DNA of 64,000 nt from an uncultured Leptolyngbyaceae cyanobacterium (GCA_938023035.1 CALIDI010000005.1:54189-118188), one strand, 5' to 3'. Counted from the stretch's first letter, positions 36,824-46,559 are shown. Notes: generated by a model from the sequence alone, not told the origin. Program-made: numbers and translations.

Positions 36824-38968
36824 TCAAGACAGAGAACGGGATGCTCGTGCCATCAGCACACTTTGGGCCGATCGCTCAACTTCACCAGCCTTGGGTGCGC
36901 GTTGTTGATAGGTTCCATCCGATTGCAGTTCCCAGGCGTTCCGGTTATCGTCTAAAAAAATCTGCAACAGTTCCTTTAGCTCTTTTTTGAGTTTAGGGTC
37001 TTCCACGGGGGTCACAGCTTCAACACGCCGATCTAAATTGCGGGTCATCCAGTCGGCACTGCCTATGTAGAATTCTTCGTTGCCATTGTTGTGGAAGTAG
37101 AAGATCCGGGAATGCTCCAGGTATCGCCCAACGATGCTAATAACCTGAATCGTTTCACTGATTCCTTTTAGCCCTGGCAAAAGGCTGCACATGCCACGGA
37201 TGATGAGTTCAATTGTGACCCCAGCCATGGAGGCTTCGTAAAGCTTCTGAATCATACTGGGATCAACGAGGGCATTCATCTTAGCCATAATATGGGCAGG
37301 CTTACCGGCTTTGGCATGGGTAATCTCGCGGTCAATCATCGCCGTCATGCGATCGCGCATCGTCATTGGAGAGACCAGCAGCTTTCGGAAGGTTTTTTGC
37401 TTGGAGAAGCCCGTCAGGTAGTTAAACAAATCCGTGAGATCTGCCCCTAATTCCTCCCGGCAACTGAGCAAACCCAAATCGGTATATAACCCCGCCGTTT
37501 TTGAGTTGTAGTTACCCGTGCCAATATGAACATAACGGCGCAGAACTTCACCCTCCTGGCGTACTACCAACACGACCTTTGTATGGGTCTTTAGCCCAAC
37601 TTTACCGTAAGTGACGTGCACGCCGGCATTTTCCAGCATTTCTGCCCAGTTAATATTGCTCTCTTCATCAAAGCGAGCCTTTAACTCAACCACCGCTACC
37701 ACCTGTTTCTTTTGTTCAGCCGCCGCAATCAAGGCCTTAACAATGGGAGAATTGCTAGAGGTGCGATAGAGCGTGATTTTAATCACCTTGACTGCCGGGT
37801 CATAGGCCGCTTTGGTGATGAACAACTCCACCGATGCAGTAAAGGACTCGTAAGGGTGGTGAACCAAAATATCCCCTTCGCGAATGATGGAGAAAATGTC
37901 CTGTCGCCCTTCCTGCGCTGACGCATCCTTGGCGGCAACGGGCTTCAATCGAGGAGGTACCACCGGGGTGTAGGGAGCATCCTTCAAGTCGGGACGAGGT
38001 ACGCTCATTAGGGCAAAGAGATCCTTGAGACCTAGTAAGCCTTTAAGGGTATAAACGTCTTTTTCATCAACCTTGACGCCTTTAATCAAGGTTTCGCGGA
38101 TGAAGTCTGAGGCATCTTCAGGAATTTCTAAGCGTACGACCGACCCAATAAAATGACGATGGGCTAGGGCTTCCTGAATGGCTTGTAGCAGGCTGCCTGC
38201 GGCCTCGTCCTCGTAGTCAATATCAGAATCTCGGGTAATCCGAAAGGGCGTACACTCCTGGATCAACATTCCTGGAAAGAGAGCCTCCAGATTGTGAGCA
38301 ATAATCTGTTCAATAGGAACTACCGCCCAAAGGACAGGCTCACCATTTTTGTGGCGCAGCGTTTCGGGTAATTGAACAAACCGGGGGAGGTCGGCTGGCA
38401 TTTTCAGGCGTGCAAACAGTTCTTCCTCACTATCAGGGTCTTTCACCGCCACCGCCAAGTTCAGGCTAAGATTTGACATGGTTGGAAACGGATGGGTGAG
38501 ATCAACACCGAGAGGAGTAAGTTGGGGAAAAATACGCTCCTCAAAGTAGTTGTCTAGATGGGCGCGTTGGTCTTTGTCTAGATCAATATAGTTCAGAATG
38601 TAAATGCCTTCTGCTTCAAGTTGGGGCCGCAGTTCTTTGGCAAAGAGTTCATCTTGAGCGGTGATCAGGGGGGCCAGGGCTTCACGAATGGCGGCAATGA
38701 TCTGGTTGGGGGTGCGACCATCGGGGCTGCGTTTAGTCATTTCGGCGGCCATTTCCTCCTTGAGGATGGCGACTCGCACCATAAAAAACTCGTCGAGATT
38801 TGAGGTGAAGATGGCGGTGAACTTGACCCGCTCTAGTAATGGGTTGCGGGGGTCTAGCGCTTCGTGGAGAACCCGTCGATTAAACTCGATCCAACTGAGA
38901 TGCTGGTTATAGAAATATTGGGGATGATGTAGGTCGATCGAGGGGGCTTTTTCGGTGGTGTTTGTCAT
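36824..38968 (-). CDS. ppk: Polyphosphate kinase 1
   Basis: A 714-residue PPK1, which makes polyphosphate from ATP. All parts are present: an N-terminal domain (FYNQHLSWIEFNRRVLHEA and TSNLDEFFMVRV), a head domain, and two phospholipase D-like C-terminal domains. The autophosphorylated His is in GLKTHTKVVLVVR (about residue 440), followed by YVHIGTGNYNSKTAGLYTDLGLL. ATG at 38968 (MTNTTEKAPS) fits family length better than the upstream frame. It lies in the same direction as ackA, 150 bp after it, so polyphosphate and acetate/ATP metabolism genes are side by side; co-transcription is possible. Confidence 0.97.
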   Translation of the reverse strand: MTNTTEKAPSIDLHHPQYFYNQHLSWIEFNRRVLHEALDPRNPLLERVKFTAIFTSNLDEFFMVRVAILKEEMAAEMTKRSPDGRTPNQIIAAIREALAPLITAQDELFAKELRPQLEAEGIYILNYIDLDKDQRAHLDNYFEERIFPQLTPLGVDLTHPFPTMSNLSLNLAVAVKDPDSEEELFARLKMPADLPRFVQLPETLRHKNGEPVLWAVVPIEQIIAHNLEALFPGMLIQECTPFRITRDSDIDYEDEAAGSLLQAIQEALAHRHFIGSVVRLEIPEDASDFIRETLIKGVKVDEKDVYTLKGLLGLKDLFALMSVPRPDLKDAPYTPVVPPRLKPVAAKDASAQEGRQDIFSIIREGDILVHHPYESFTASVELFITKAAYDPAVKVIKITLYRTSSNSPIVKALIAAAEQKKQVVAVVELKARFDEESNINWAEMLENAGVHVTYGKVGLKTHTKVVLVVRQEGEVLRRYVHIGTGNYNSKTAGLYTDLGLLSCREELGADLTDLFNYLTGFSKQKTFRKLLVSPMTMRDRMTAMIDREITHAKAGKPAHIMAKMNALVDPSMIQKLYEASMAGVTIELIIRGMCSLLPGLKGISETIQVISIVGRYLEHSRIFYFHNNGNEEFYIGSADWMTRNLDRRVEAVTPVEDPKLKKELKELLQIFLDDNRNAWELQSDGTYQQRAPKAGEVERSAQSVLMARASRSLS

Positions 38969-39119
38969 GGCTAGACCAATTAGCAAGTGGTATTGATGTT
39001 CCCAAAATCCTGTCGGAATGAGAAGTAAGCTGGAATACATCCGGATGGATGGCAACGGCTGGCAACAAGCTCCGGGAGTCTTAGATTAAGGCTCATCTCG
39101 GAATTTGGTCGCATTAGCT

Positions 39120-40343
39120 TCATCGGGTGGTGTAGATACGCCACGCTTCCTGGGCGATCGCCCAATCTTCTTGGGTATGAATGACCAGTACCCGAACGGC
39201 GGAGTCAGGGGTTGCAATATCCTGATCGACCGGACGGTTTGCATTTTTTTCAGGGTCGAGCTTTAATCCTAAAAACTCAAAGGGGGCACAGGCTGCGGCT
39301 CTGATTTGGGGTGCGTTTTCCCCTATGCCCGCCGTAAAAATCAGGGCATCTAACCCACCCAAGCTGGGTAGCATTGCCCCAATGTGCCACCGCAGTCGAT
39401 GGATATAGACTTCTAGAGCCTGTTCAGCCTGTTGGTTGCCTGTGGCGATCGCCGCATCAATATCGCGCAGATCGTTAGAAACCCCAGATAACCCCTCCAG
39501 GCCACAGTCATTGTTGAGCAGATGATCCAACTGGTCAACGGTATACCCTTCCTGGCGCAGCAAGCGGATGATAATCCCTGGATCGATGGACCCAGAGCGA
39601 CTCCCCATCATCAGCCCCTCTAGAGGCGTAAACCCCATCGTGGTATCAACGCTGACGCCATTGCGAATCGCAGATAAGGATGCTCCATTCCCCAAGTGGC
39701 AGTTAATCAGTCGGAGGTTGGCCAGATCCCGCTGCAAGATTTGGGCAGCCCGCTGGGCACAGTATTGATGACTAATCCCATGAAACCCGTAGCGACGAAT
39801 CCCCTGCTCTAGCCACTCGTAGCGTCCAGGATAGATATAGGCAGCAGGTGGCAAGGTGGCATGGAAGGCTGTATCAAACACAGCCACTTGCGGGGTCTGA
39901 TTCCCCAGCAGCGTTTCGGTAATTTGAATCCCTTCTAGGTTGACTGGGTTATGAACTGGAGCAAACTCAGCAAGGCGTTCAATTTCTGCTTTGACGGCAG
40001 CCGTAACGACCACACTTTGACGATAGTGACTGCCGCCATGCACAACCCGATGCCCAACCAAGGCAATTTCCTCTGGGGAACGGATGACCTGTGTGTCGCC
40101 GGTCCACAGCGTTTTGAGCAGTTTGAGGGTGTCATCAAAGCGAGACTGTGGCGGCAGGTCCTGCTTCAGCACGTGGCCTTGGTGGGTTTTCACTTTGACA
40201 GAGGCATGATCAACGCCTTCAACCCAGGTAATTTGCCCTTCCCACAGCGGTTCTGGGGGGTGCTCTGGCAGACTTCCCCCCGGCAACTCATAGAGGCAGC
40301 TTTTCTGGCTACTCGATCCGGCGTTCATCACCAGGATTTTCAT
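39120..40343 (-). CDS. ackA: Acetate kinase
   Basis: A 407-residue ASKHA-fold kinase that interconverts acetate + ATP and acetyl phosphate. Family signatures are complete: MKILVMNAGSSSQK at the start, PVHNPVNLEGI, VFDTAFHATLPPAAYIYPG, RRYGFHGISHQY, HLGNGASLSAI, DTTMGFTPLEGLMMGSRSGSIDPG and FTAGIGENAPQIR. ATG at 40343 is the clear start; nine open codons upstream have no signature. In cyanobacteria AckA works with Pta in acetate excretion and use; no pta is seen nearby. Confidence 0.97.
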   Translation of the reverse strand: MKILVMNAGSSSQKSCLYELPGGSLPEHPPEPLWEGQITWVEGVDHASVKVKTHQGHVLKQDLPPQSRFDDTLKLLKTLWTGDTQVIRSPEEIALVGHRVVHGGSHYRQSVVVTAAVKAEIERLAEFAPVHNPVNLEGIQITETLLGNQTPQVAVFDTAFHATLPPAAYIYPGRYEWLEQGIRRYGFHGISHQYCAQRAAQILQRDLANLRLINCHLGNGASLSAIRNGVSVDTTMGFTPLEGLMMGSRSGSIDPGIIIRLLRQEGYTVDQLDHLLNNDCGLEGLSGVSNDLRDIDAAIATGNQQAEQALEVYIHRLRWHIGAMLPSLGGLDALIFTAGIGENAPQIRAAACAPFEFLGLKLDPEKNANRPVDQDIATPDSAVRVLVIHTQEDWAIAQEAWRIYTTR

Positions 40344-40547
40344 AAATGACCGTGGCAGCAAGATTGTCACGATAACCCTAGCAGATCCGTCTAAAAATGC
40401 TTTGTAGCGATCGCTAGTGAAGGCTTACTTTTTATCCTAACTTGGTGGTTTCCACGGCTAAATCAGCTTCTGCTAAATTCCCACACTGAGCAGCCATTCA
40501 CAATTTCAGTAAGTTCGCCTGTCAGGTATTCTAAAAGGGTTTCAGAA

Positions 40548-41777
40548 TCATCCCGTCGCTCGGCCTATTGCTGTACCTGCGAGCCAGCCCGTAGTCCAGG
40601 CCGCTTGAAAGTTGAAGCCACCCGTAACCCCATCGATGTCGAGAATTTCACCCGCCAAAAAAAGTCCTGGACAGCAGCGACTCTGCATGGTCTTAAAGTC
40701 CACCTCGTTCAAGCTCACCCCGCCACAGGTGACAAATTCTTCTTTGAATACGCCTTTGCCGCTAATCTGGTAACGCCCTCGGGTCAACTCTTCCAGCAGT
40801 GCATTCAGGGTTTTGTTTGACAGTTCAGCCCAGCGAGCACTCGGTTGAATGCCCACTGTCTCAACCAGGCGCTCCCATAGGCGGCGGGGAATCAATACCG
40901 GACAGTTGCCGATGATGGTTTTGCGGGGAATTTGATTGCGCAGCGCTTGTAATTGCTGGCGTAACGTTTCAGGGTTAGAGGTAGGCACCCAGTTGATCTG
41001 CAACTCAGCCTGATAGCGCTGCTGATGCAGCGATCGCGCTGCCCAAGCCGACAGTTTGAGTACAGCAGGCCCACTTAAGCCCCAGTGGGTAATCAAGAGT
41101 GGCCCTGTTTGTTCTAAAGTTGGCAGATCGGGGAGTTGCAATCGCAGTTGGGCAGTTGCCACCGAAACTCCGGCCAAACCGGCTAGTCGCGAATCCTGGA
41201 TGTTAAAGGTAAACAAGGAAGGTACAGGAGGCTCCAGGGTGTGCCCTAGAGAACGGGCGATCGCATAACCCTGAGGATGGCTGCCAGTGGCCAGTAACAA
41301 GCGATCGCAGCAAATGCTCTCACCAGTGCGAAACCCTAACCGAAACTGACCCGCTTCTTGCACAACCGACTGCACAGCGGCTTTAACCCAGAGCTTAACC
41401 CGTGCCGCTTTGGCCGCTGCCAACAGGCCGTTAACAATCGTGGCAGAGTCATCCGTAACCGGAAACATTCGCCCATCGGCTTCGGTTTTGAGGGCAATGC
41501 CCCGCGACTCAAACCACTGCACCGTGTCCCTAGGCTGAAACCGACTAAAGGCCCCTCGCAGGGCCTTGCCACCCCGAGGGTAATGCTGCACCAAAAGCGC
41601 CGGGTCAAAACACGCGTGCGTGACATTACACCGCCCACCGCCTGAAACCCGGACTTTGCTAAGGGGTTGAGGAGTGGCCTCTAGTAAGGTGACCCGCACC
41701 TGAGGAAAGGTCTCCGCACAGGCGATCGCCCCCAAAAAACCAGCCGCTCCGCCTCCTACTACCACCACGTCCATCAT
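40548..41777 (-). CDS. BaiN/HI0933-type flavoprotein
   Basis: A 409-residue NAD(P)/FAD-dependent oxidoreductase of the HI0933 (YhiN, BaiN) group. The FAD loop VVVGGGAAGFLGAI is at residues 4-17; the family signature SKVRVSGGGRCNVTH follows near residue 45; the end has FVTCGGVSLNEVDFKTMQSR and GLFLAGEILDIDGVTGGFNFQAAWTTGWLAG, the C-terminal FAD contacts. The substrate of this widespread family is not known outside a few cases. ATG at 41777 starts MMDVVVVGG; the ATG at 41801 would add eight residues. A standalone gene. Confidence 0.9.
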   Translation of the reverse strand: MMDVVVVGGGAAGFLGAIACAETFPQVRVTLLEATPQPLSKVRVSGGGRCNVTHACFDPALLVQHYPRGGKALRGAFSRFQPRDTVQWFESRGIALKTEADGRMFPVTDDSATIVNGLLAAAKAARVKLWVKAAVQSVVQEAGQFRLGFRTGESICCDRLLLATGSHPQGYAIARSLGHTLEPPVPSLFTFNIQDSRLAGLAGVSVATAQLRLQLPDLPTLEQTGPLLITHWGLSGPAVLKLSAWAARSLHQQRYQAELQINWVPTSNPETLRQQLQALRNQIPRKTIIGNCPVLIPRRLWERLVETVGIQPSARWAELSNKTLNALLEELTRGRYQISGKGVFKEEFVTCGGVSLNEVDFKTMQSRCCPGLFLAGEILDIDGVTGGFNFQAAWTTGWLAGTAIGRATG

Positions 41778-41984
41778 TGTCCAACATGCTCCCCAAGACA
41801 TTTAACATTATGGTGTTGCGCAAGCACATCAGGACATTTCGACAAAGGGAAATCGGCAAGATCTCTAGCCAGCAAAGGGGTTTATATCTCCACGCCGTCC
41901 TAACCCTGACTCGTACCACTAGGCCTTAGATAATTTGCCCACTGGCCATTGTTCAGGGAACCTTGGAAGGGGTACAAGTTTACT

Positions 41985-42899
41985 CTACAGTACCTCGCTG
42001 ATCGGCAGAAACCCATAGCAACTTGCTACAGGTGAGTTTTCCTGACCATGCAGCGGGCACTCGCGGCGATCGCACTGACCACAATTCGCGACAACCGGCA
42101 ATAGCAGCTTCGTCAAAGAATAAAGACGAATTCCCTGACGGATAAACGCCTGTGCTTCCAGAGCCGAGATGTGATCCACTAGCAGAACCACCGAATCGAT
42201 GCTCAAAACTCTCCGTTGCTGATTAATTTGTCCCAGGGTTTGGCTAAAACATTCCGCTTTCGACTTACTGGCAATCAGCACCCGTTTGGGTTGGCAAGCA
42301 AAACAGGGCGGTTTCTCCTGGTCAAAATAGTCTTTGTAGAGTATGGTGATGCAGCCATCGGGATAGTGGCGGGTGCGGATACAACGCAGAAAAGGAATAC
42401 TAAACTCCCCTTGGTCATCCACCTTGTACCACCACGACTTATGCCAGCTATCCTGAGACAGGCGCAAAATCTCCTGAATCTGATTGGGCGACATTCCTGC
42501 CTGAGCCAGTAAAGCAACGGTGGGGGCTAAGGGGAGCCTCTGCCCTAGGGTTTGCATTTCTGACTCATGCTGCACTAACCTCGCCAGTTCTCGGCTATTC
42601 TGTAGGTCTCTCAACCGGGTTGGGAGGTCTGTGATGGCAGCCGAGTCTGCTGGAATGGCAGAGATGGCTTGATAGGTGACAACCCCATCACTAGTTTGGT
42701 GTTCCCCTGTGGGAACCGCTACCTCAACTGTAATCGAGGCAATTCGGGGTGCCTCGATCAGGGGGGGCTGGCAGTCGGTTAATAACGATCGCAACAGTGG
42801 TGCCTCGGCCATGGCCAGTACCATTTGAATCTGCTCCCTCCAACCGGCAGACTGGCTAGGAAACCCATCCACGCGAAACAACAACGGGCGATCGCGCAT
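41985..42899 (-). CDS. Cys-motif protein of unknown function
   Basis: A roughly 304-residue soluble protein I do not recognise. The N-terminal half has RPLLFRVDGFPSQSAGWREQIQM and a helix-turn-helix-like stretch AQAGMSPNQIQEILRLSQDSWHKSW. The C-terminal half has two cysteine groups: CFACQPKRVLIASKSK and CGQCDRRECPLHG, with another Cys near the end (VASCYGF), which could bind a metal or an Fe-S cluster. Between them lies DSVVLLVDHISALEAQAFIRQGIRLYSL, resembling a nucleoside-binding fold by eye only. Start uncertain: ATG at 42899, or TTG at 42944 adding METPATIWLQIAVKH. Confidence 0.6.
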   Translation of the reverse strand: MRDRPLLFRVDGFPSQSAGWREQIQMVLAMAEAPLLRSLLTDCQPPLIEAPRIASITVEVAVPTGEHQTSDGVVTYQAISAIPADSAAITDLPTRLRDLQNSRELARLVQHESEMQTLGQRLPLAPTVALLAQAGMSPNQIQEILRLSQDSWHKSWWYKVDDQGEFSIPFLRCIRTRHYPDGCITILYKDYFDQEKPPCFACQPKRVLIASKSKAECFSQTLGQINQQRRVLSIDSVVLLVDHISALEAQAFIRQGIRLYSLTKLLLPVVANCGQCDRRECPLHGQENSPVASCYGFLPISEVL

Positions 42900-43020
42900 A
42901 TGCTTAACAGCTATCTGTAGCCATATTGTGGCAGGAGTTTCCAAAACTGCCCACCTACAGTACCCCTGATTAACAAATCTGTACGAAAAAGAGTCGGGCC
43001 AAAATTGTTATAGTTTCCGA

Positions 43021-43105
43021 AATGAAGGGGATGGCGGCTGTGGTTTTGAGTGGAAGCACTCATAGATACCCCAAAGCCACCTGGTTTTTCCAGGGGCTTT
43101 TTTTT
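43021..43105 (+). ncRNA. Candidate small RNA or attenuated leader
   Basis: A strong terminator-like hairpin (AAAGCCACCTGG-ttttt-CCAGGGGCTTT then nine T) ends at 43105, in the gap between divergently arranged genes where no upstream protein gene could use it. A TATAGT element at 43009-43014 would place transcription start near 43021. The intervening sequence has a second hairpin GAGTG-GAAG-CACTC. The product would be about 85 nt. Alternatively it is the leader of the LapA-domain gene, which starts 58 bp after the T-run. Confidence 0.45.
43073..43105 (+). terminator. Intrinsic terminator in a divergent gap
   Basis: Stem AAAGCC(A)CCTGG / CCAGG(G)GCTTT, loop TTTTT, followed by a run of T on the plus strand. 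The quality is high. No plus-strand protein gene ends before it, so it must end a non-coding transcript or attenuate the gene behind. Confidence 0.8.
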
Positions 43106-43162
43106 GGGATTCCGTCGATTTGAAGGATAGGGTAGAAAAGTCACTCTTTATCCGGTTGCGAT

Positions 43163-43399
43163 ATGAAAAGATTAGCCAGTTTTGTGATTTCAGCGATCGC
43201 CGCCACCTGGCTAGGTGCCAGTGCCATCCTGGCGATTCAGAACTACACCCCCGTCTCTCTTCGCTTCTTAAACTACCAGTCGATTGAGATGCCCCTGGGG
43301 CTGGTACTGAGCTTTAGCGTCGGCCTAGGAATGCTTGGTATGGCTCTGCTGACTCCCCTGCTGGGATTATCAAGCCATGCCACCGAAGAGCAAGAATAA
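43163..43399 (+). CDS. LapA-domain (DUF1049) membrane protein
   Basis: A 78-residue protein with two membrane helices, LASFVISAIAATWLGASAILAIQ and MPLGLVLSFSVGLGMLGMALLTPLL. The motif NYTPVSLRFLNYQSIEMPLGLVL between and within them is that of the LapA/DUF1049 domain, found in small envelope proteins; E. coli LapA works with LapB in lipopolysaccharide control. No LapB-type partner is seen next to it. It ends 64 bp before the convergent adenosine deaminase-like gene. Confidence 0.8.
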   Translation: MKRLASFVISAIAATWLGASAILAIQNYTPVSLRFLNYQSIEMPLGLVLSFSVGLGMLGMALLTPLLGLSSHATEEQE

Positions 43400-43463
43400 C
43401 CCCTCCCTTCCCAATTCGCAGTAGTCGTTCAAGCCTCTTCTATGCCCCCCACTTCCTCACCCC

Positions 43464-44537
43464 TTACTCCCCGGCTCCACTCGATAGGGCTGTGGGTTCA
43501 AGCAGAAGCGGATGCTCTGTGGTCTCTGCTTTCAGCAAGTTCGTCAGCAGCGACTCCGGACGGTGCCGATGGGGCCAGACAAATGCATGGCGAAAGGCCG
43601 CGTCCTGGCAGGCTTGTAGCTGCTGAAAGTCAATTACATCGTGAGTAAGCAAGTTCTCATACTCAAACGGCAAGCGGACATTGTGCAAACCCGCATTATC
43701 CGTGCAAATGGCCACATCCACCCCCGCATCAAAGCAGCGATCAAAAACGACCTTCAATTCAGACAGGTCGGTCAATGTTCCTGTTTTCAAGTAAGTCGTT
43801 GGGCAAATCTCTAGGCACTGCCCGCGCTCGGCAAGCGTTTGGAGTAACTCGGGATGCTGTAACGGAATTTGAATGCCATGCCCAATTCGCATCAAATAAG
43901 GAAGCAACTTCGGATGGCAACCATCCCGCGTTTCATAAACATGACCTGTGGTATTTAGTCCCAGCGATCGCGCATAGGCATAAAGTTCCACAAACTCCTC
44001 CAGGCGATCGCCATAGTGATTGTCTCCCCCCGCCAAATCAATAGCACAGACATACTCACGTGATTGTGCCGCTAAATCAACAATGGCTCGATTCACCTCA
44101 TAGGGGAGTCGCAAGTGCATACACAAAATCTGACTGGTGACAATCGGGTACTCCTTAATCTGGCTCGATCGCCCAACAACATCCACCACATTGGCCATGC
44201 GCTCAATTCGTTCCGACTGTGATAAATGCTCTGGAGTCCGCAGGTAGGGAGTGTAGCGCAACTCTAAGTAAGCAAGATTCTCAAAAATATAGGCTCCCCG
44301 CATGAGCCGATAGACAAAATAAGGCAACGCCACCTCAGTTTGCACACTTTCCACCAGGGTATGCAGTTCCAAATATTCGTCCAGGGTGTTACGCGGACGG
44401 GTATAAAAGTTCTCAAAGGCAGGATAGTCAGAAAAGCGCTCAGCCAATGCTGAACCGTTACGTTGTAGATAGCGCCACAGCACTCTGGGCACAACAGAAC
44501 CACCAAGATGGCGGTGCAACTCAGCATATAAAGCCAC
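43464..44537 (-). CDS. Adenosine deaminase-like enzyme
   Basis: A roughly 357-residue amidohydrolase of the adenosine/AMP deaminase family. The metal His pair is in AELHRHLGGS, the third His and catalytic Glu in GHVYETRDG (HxxE, as in HAGE), with RIGHGIQI and CPTTYLKTG following. The zinc Asp is in CTDNAGLHNV: the usual TDDP has become TDNA, so the second Asp that holds the purine is Asn. The fold and metal site are kept, but substrate use may differ. A GTG at 44537 or TTG at 44543 after AGGGGG looks the likely start; a GTG at 44594 is a longer option. Convergent with the LapA-domain gene. Confidence 0.85.
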   Translation of the reverse strand: MALYAELHRHLGGSVVPRVLWRYLQRNGSALAERFSDYPAFENFYTRPRNTLDEYLELHTLVESVQTEVALPYFVYRLMRGAYIFENLAYLELRYTPYLRTPEHLSQSERIERMANVVDVVGRSSQIKEYPIVTSQILCMHLRLPYEVNRAIVDLAAQSREYVCAIDLAGGDNHYGDRLEEFVELYAYARSLGLNTTGHVYETRDGCHPKLLPYLMRIGHGIQIPLQHPELLQTLAERGQCLEICPTTYLKTGTLTDLSELKVVFDRCFDAGVDVAICTDNAGLHNVRLPFEYENLLTHDVIDFQQLQACQDAAFRHAFVWPHRHRPESLLTNLLKAETTEHPLLLEPTALSSGAGE

Positions 44538-44594
44538 AATCAACCCCCTGCATCGAAAATCCTGTGTAAACAGTCGCCACAACGCGCTGACCAC

Positions 44595-45416
44595 CTATCC
44601 ATTAATTTAACGCGTTCAGCAAAACTGGCCGTTGAGCGTCTCAAGGAGATTGCCGTTTGGCGATCGCCCACTTCATCTCTTAAAACTCAATCGAAGCAAA
44701 CCTTACGAAAACCGTATCCAAACATTAAGGGATTATAAAACCGTTCGAAGGCTACAAAGTAGCATTTAGAACACATCCCCTTATCACCCATTTGCAGGCT
44801 CGCACTATTCGGTAGGGCACGCCCCTGTGGCGCTCCTAATCACAAAATTCAAGCAATCACCGGCAATCCTGTTTCAGCCTCATCCACTCAGGATAGAAAT
44901 CGTCCAAAGCGACCCAACATACCTAACATCACAGGAAACCAGACCCCTGCTGCAATCCCAAAAGACGCTTCAGAAACATAGATTCAACTAGCGGCAAAAC
45001 AGCTAACAAGCACAAAAAATGCAAAAAAACAGAGTCACCTCTCTGTGTCCTCCGCATCCCTGTAGTAAAAGCTCAAATCAAAAACTTTCACCCCCAAGGA
45101 GGTTATAAGATCATCCAGTCTCCCCTGAACAACCTCTCCATAAGTCGCTTCACACTTCACGTCCCCACTCGAAACGACTTAGCTCAACCCTCAATACTTC
45201 ATTTACATAACAAATTGTCCAGCAGATCTGCTAACTCTCCACAAATCTGCATCCAGTCATAACTTCAGCAGATAACACTTTTAGCCAGACAAGATGCCAC
45301 CACACTTACCACTTAGCTCCCTCTAAGAAGCACCTAGTTCCAAGCTCGTAAATACCCTTTCGGCAAGTAGCGAGAACCAAGCACTATAGAACCTCACCAC
45401 CAGCCAGTTGAAAACG
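44595..45416. other. Gene-free region, 820 bp
   Basis: No open frame with coding character, no tRNA and no clear repeat was found. It is rich in A and C on the plus strand. The DUF1815 gene ends at its right edge. Confidence 0.4.
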
Positions 45417-45770
45417 CTATCTGGATAGGGTATCGACCGTTGCAAACCACTCAAGCTGAGAGGGACTGACGCGATGCTTGACAAGTTTGGCTAACTCTTG
45501 GAGTTGAGCAATAGCTTCTGCTCCCTCTAGCTTCATCAGCTCCCGGTCATCCCGCATCTCTGTCCAAGTGATTCCATAATCAGAAACCAGAAAGCGAATG
45601 AGATGATCCTCACCCAGGCTAACCATGAACGACGCACTATTCATCTGTCCGCCACAGGTATAACACGAAGCAAGATAACCCTGACGCTCTAGAACAATCG
45701 CCAAAGCCTGAAGGCTCATGACGAGATCCTGAACAAATAGGCGATGCTGTTCTGCGAGTCTTAGAAACAC
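45417..45770 (-). CDS. DUF1815 family protein
   Basis: A 117-residue soluble protein matching DUF1815, a family found almost only in cyanobacteria. The stretch LASCYTCGGQMNSASFMVSLG carries a CxxC pair and the stretch VSDYGITWTEMRDDRELMKLEG is highly characteristic. The function is not known. The start is a GTG at 45770 (MFLRLAEQHR). It is isolated, with 790 bp free upstream. Confidence 0.85.
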   Translation of the reverse strand: MFLRLAEQHRLFVQDLVMSLQALAIVLERQGYLASCYTCGGQMNSASFMVSLGEDHLIRFLVSDYGITWTEMRDDRELMKLEGAEAIAQLQELAKLVKHRVSPSQLEWFATVDTLSR

Positions 45771-46559
45771 GGCTATCCTCCGTCACCACGCTTACAATTT
45801 TAACTCTTTAGAGTTTCTTAAGAATCCCCTATTGATACAAAAGTGTTAAATAAAGCCAGCCTTCTTTGTTAAGCTTTGTTAAGGAAGAGTTGACTCTTCT
45901 ATTCGCTCAACCATAGCGCTAAATCCTCTTCCTTGTCATCAAAAACCATTCCTTTGGCAAAAAAATATGGCGTTGACAGTACCCCTCATCCCCCATAGTG
46001 CCCAAACTGCACCTGGGAAGTCGTATCTCCAGAAACAATTGCTAGCGACTCTTTACATCCCCAACAAACTTTCCAAACGGTCAAGTTTATCTAGGCGATA
46101 ACCGCGATTCTCAGTACAAGAATGATTCTCATCCAGGTGTCTGATTTCAATCGCCCTTAATGACTGGGATTGCTATTCTGGCGTTCAGAAATTCGAGTCA
46201 AAAAGTGTTTGCAAGCCAAGCCAGTACAAGTGTTTAAAGTAAGAATGACTAGAGCGATGATATTTACTTATTGATCTGATCGCATGAAACTAGTCAAGAA
46301 ATGTAGCTGTCGCCAAGTTGCTGAGTTTATTAGAGGTTAAGGAAGTGGGGGCGGTGCCTCCAGCCACAGGTTCCATCCCTGGCAGCTTGCCCTCAATTAG
46401 ATGGACGATGGCCATATCTGGACTGGCCCTAATCTAAAGTTGGACTAAAGAGCCGACTTCTAGTAAGCAGAGCAACCGCCATTCTTCGCGAATTGAAATG
46501 CCTTCAAAGGCAGATGTGGAAAAAATATGGCCTCGTCTCGGATCGAATTCGTCTTTGGT
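45771..46559. other. Gene-free region with a Fur-box-like site
   Basis: About 790 bp without a gene. A 15-mer at 46117-46131, read in reverse as TGAGAATCATTCTTG, resembles the 7-1-7 Fur box TGATAATNATTATCA at 11 of 14 defined positions. It is about 350 bp upstream of the DUF1815 gene and just beyond the end of the glycosyltransferase gene, so its target is unclear. Confidence 0.35.
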
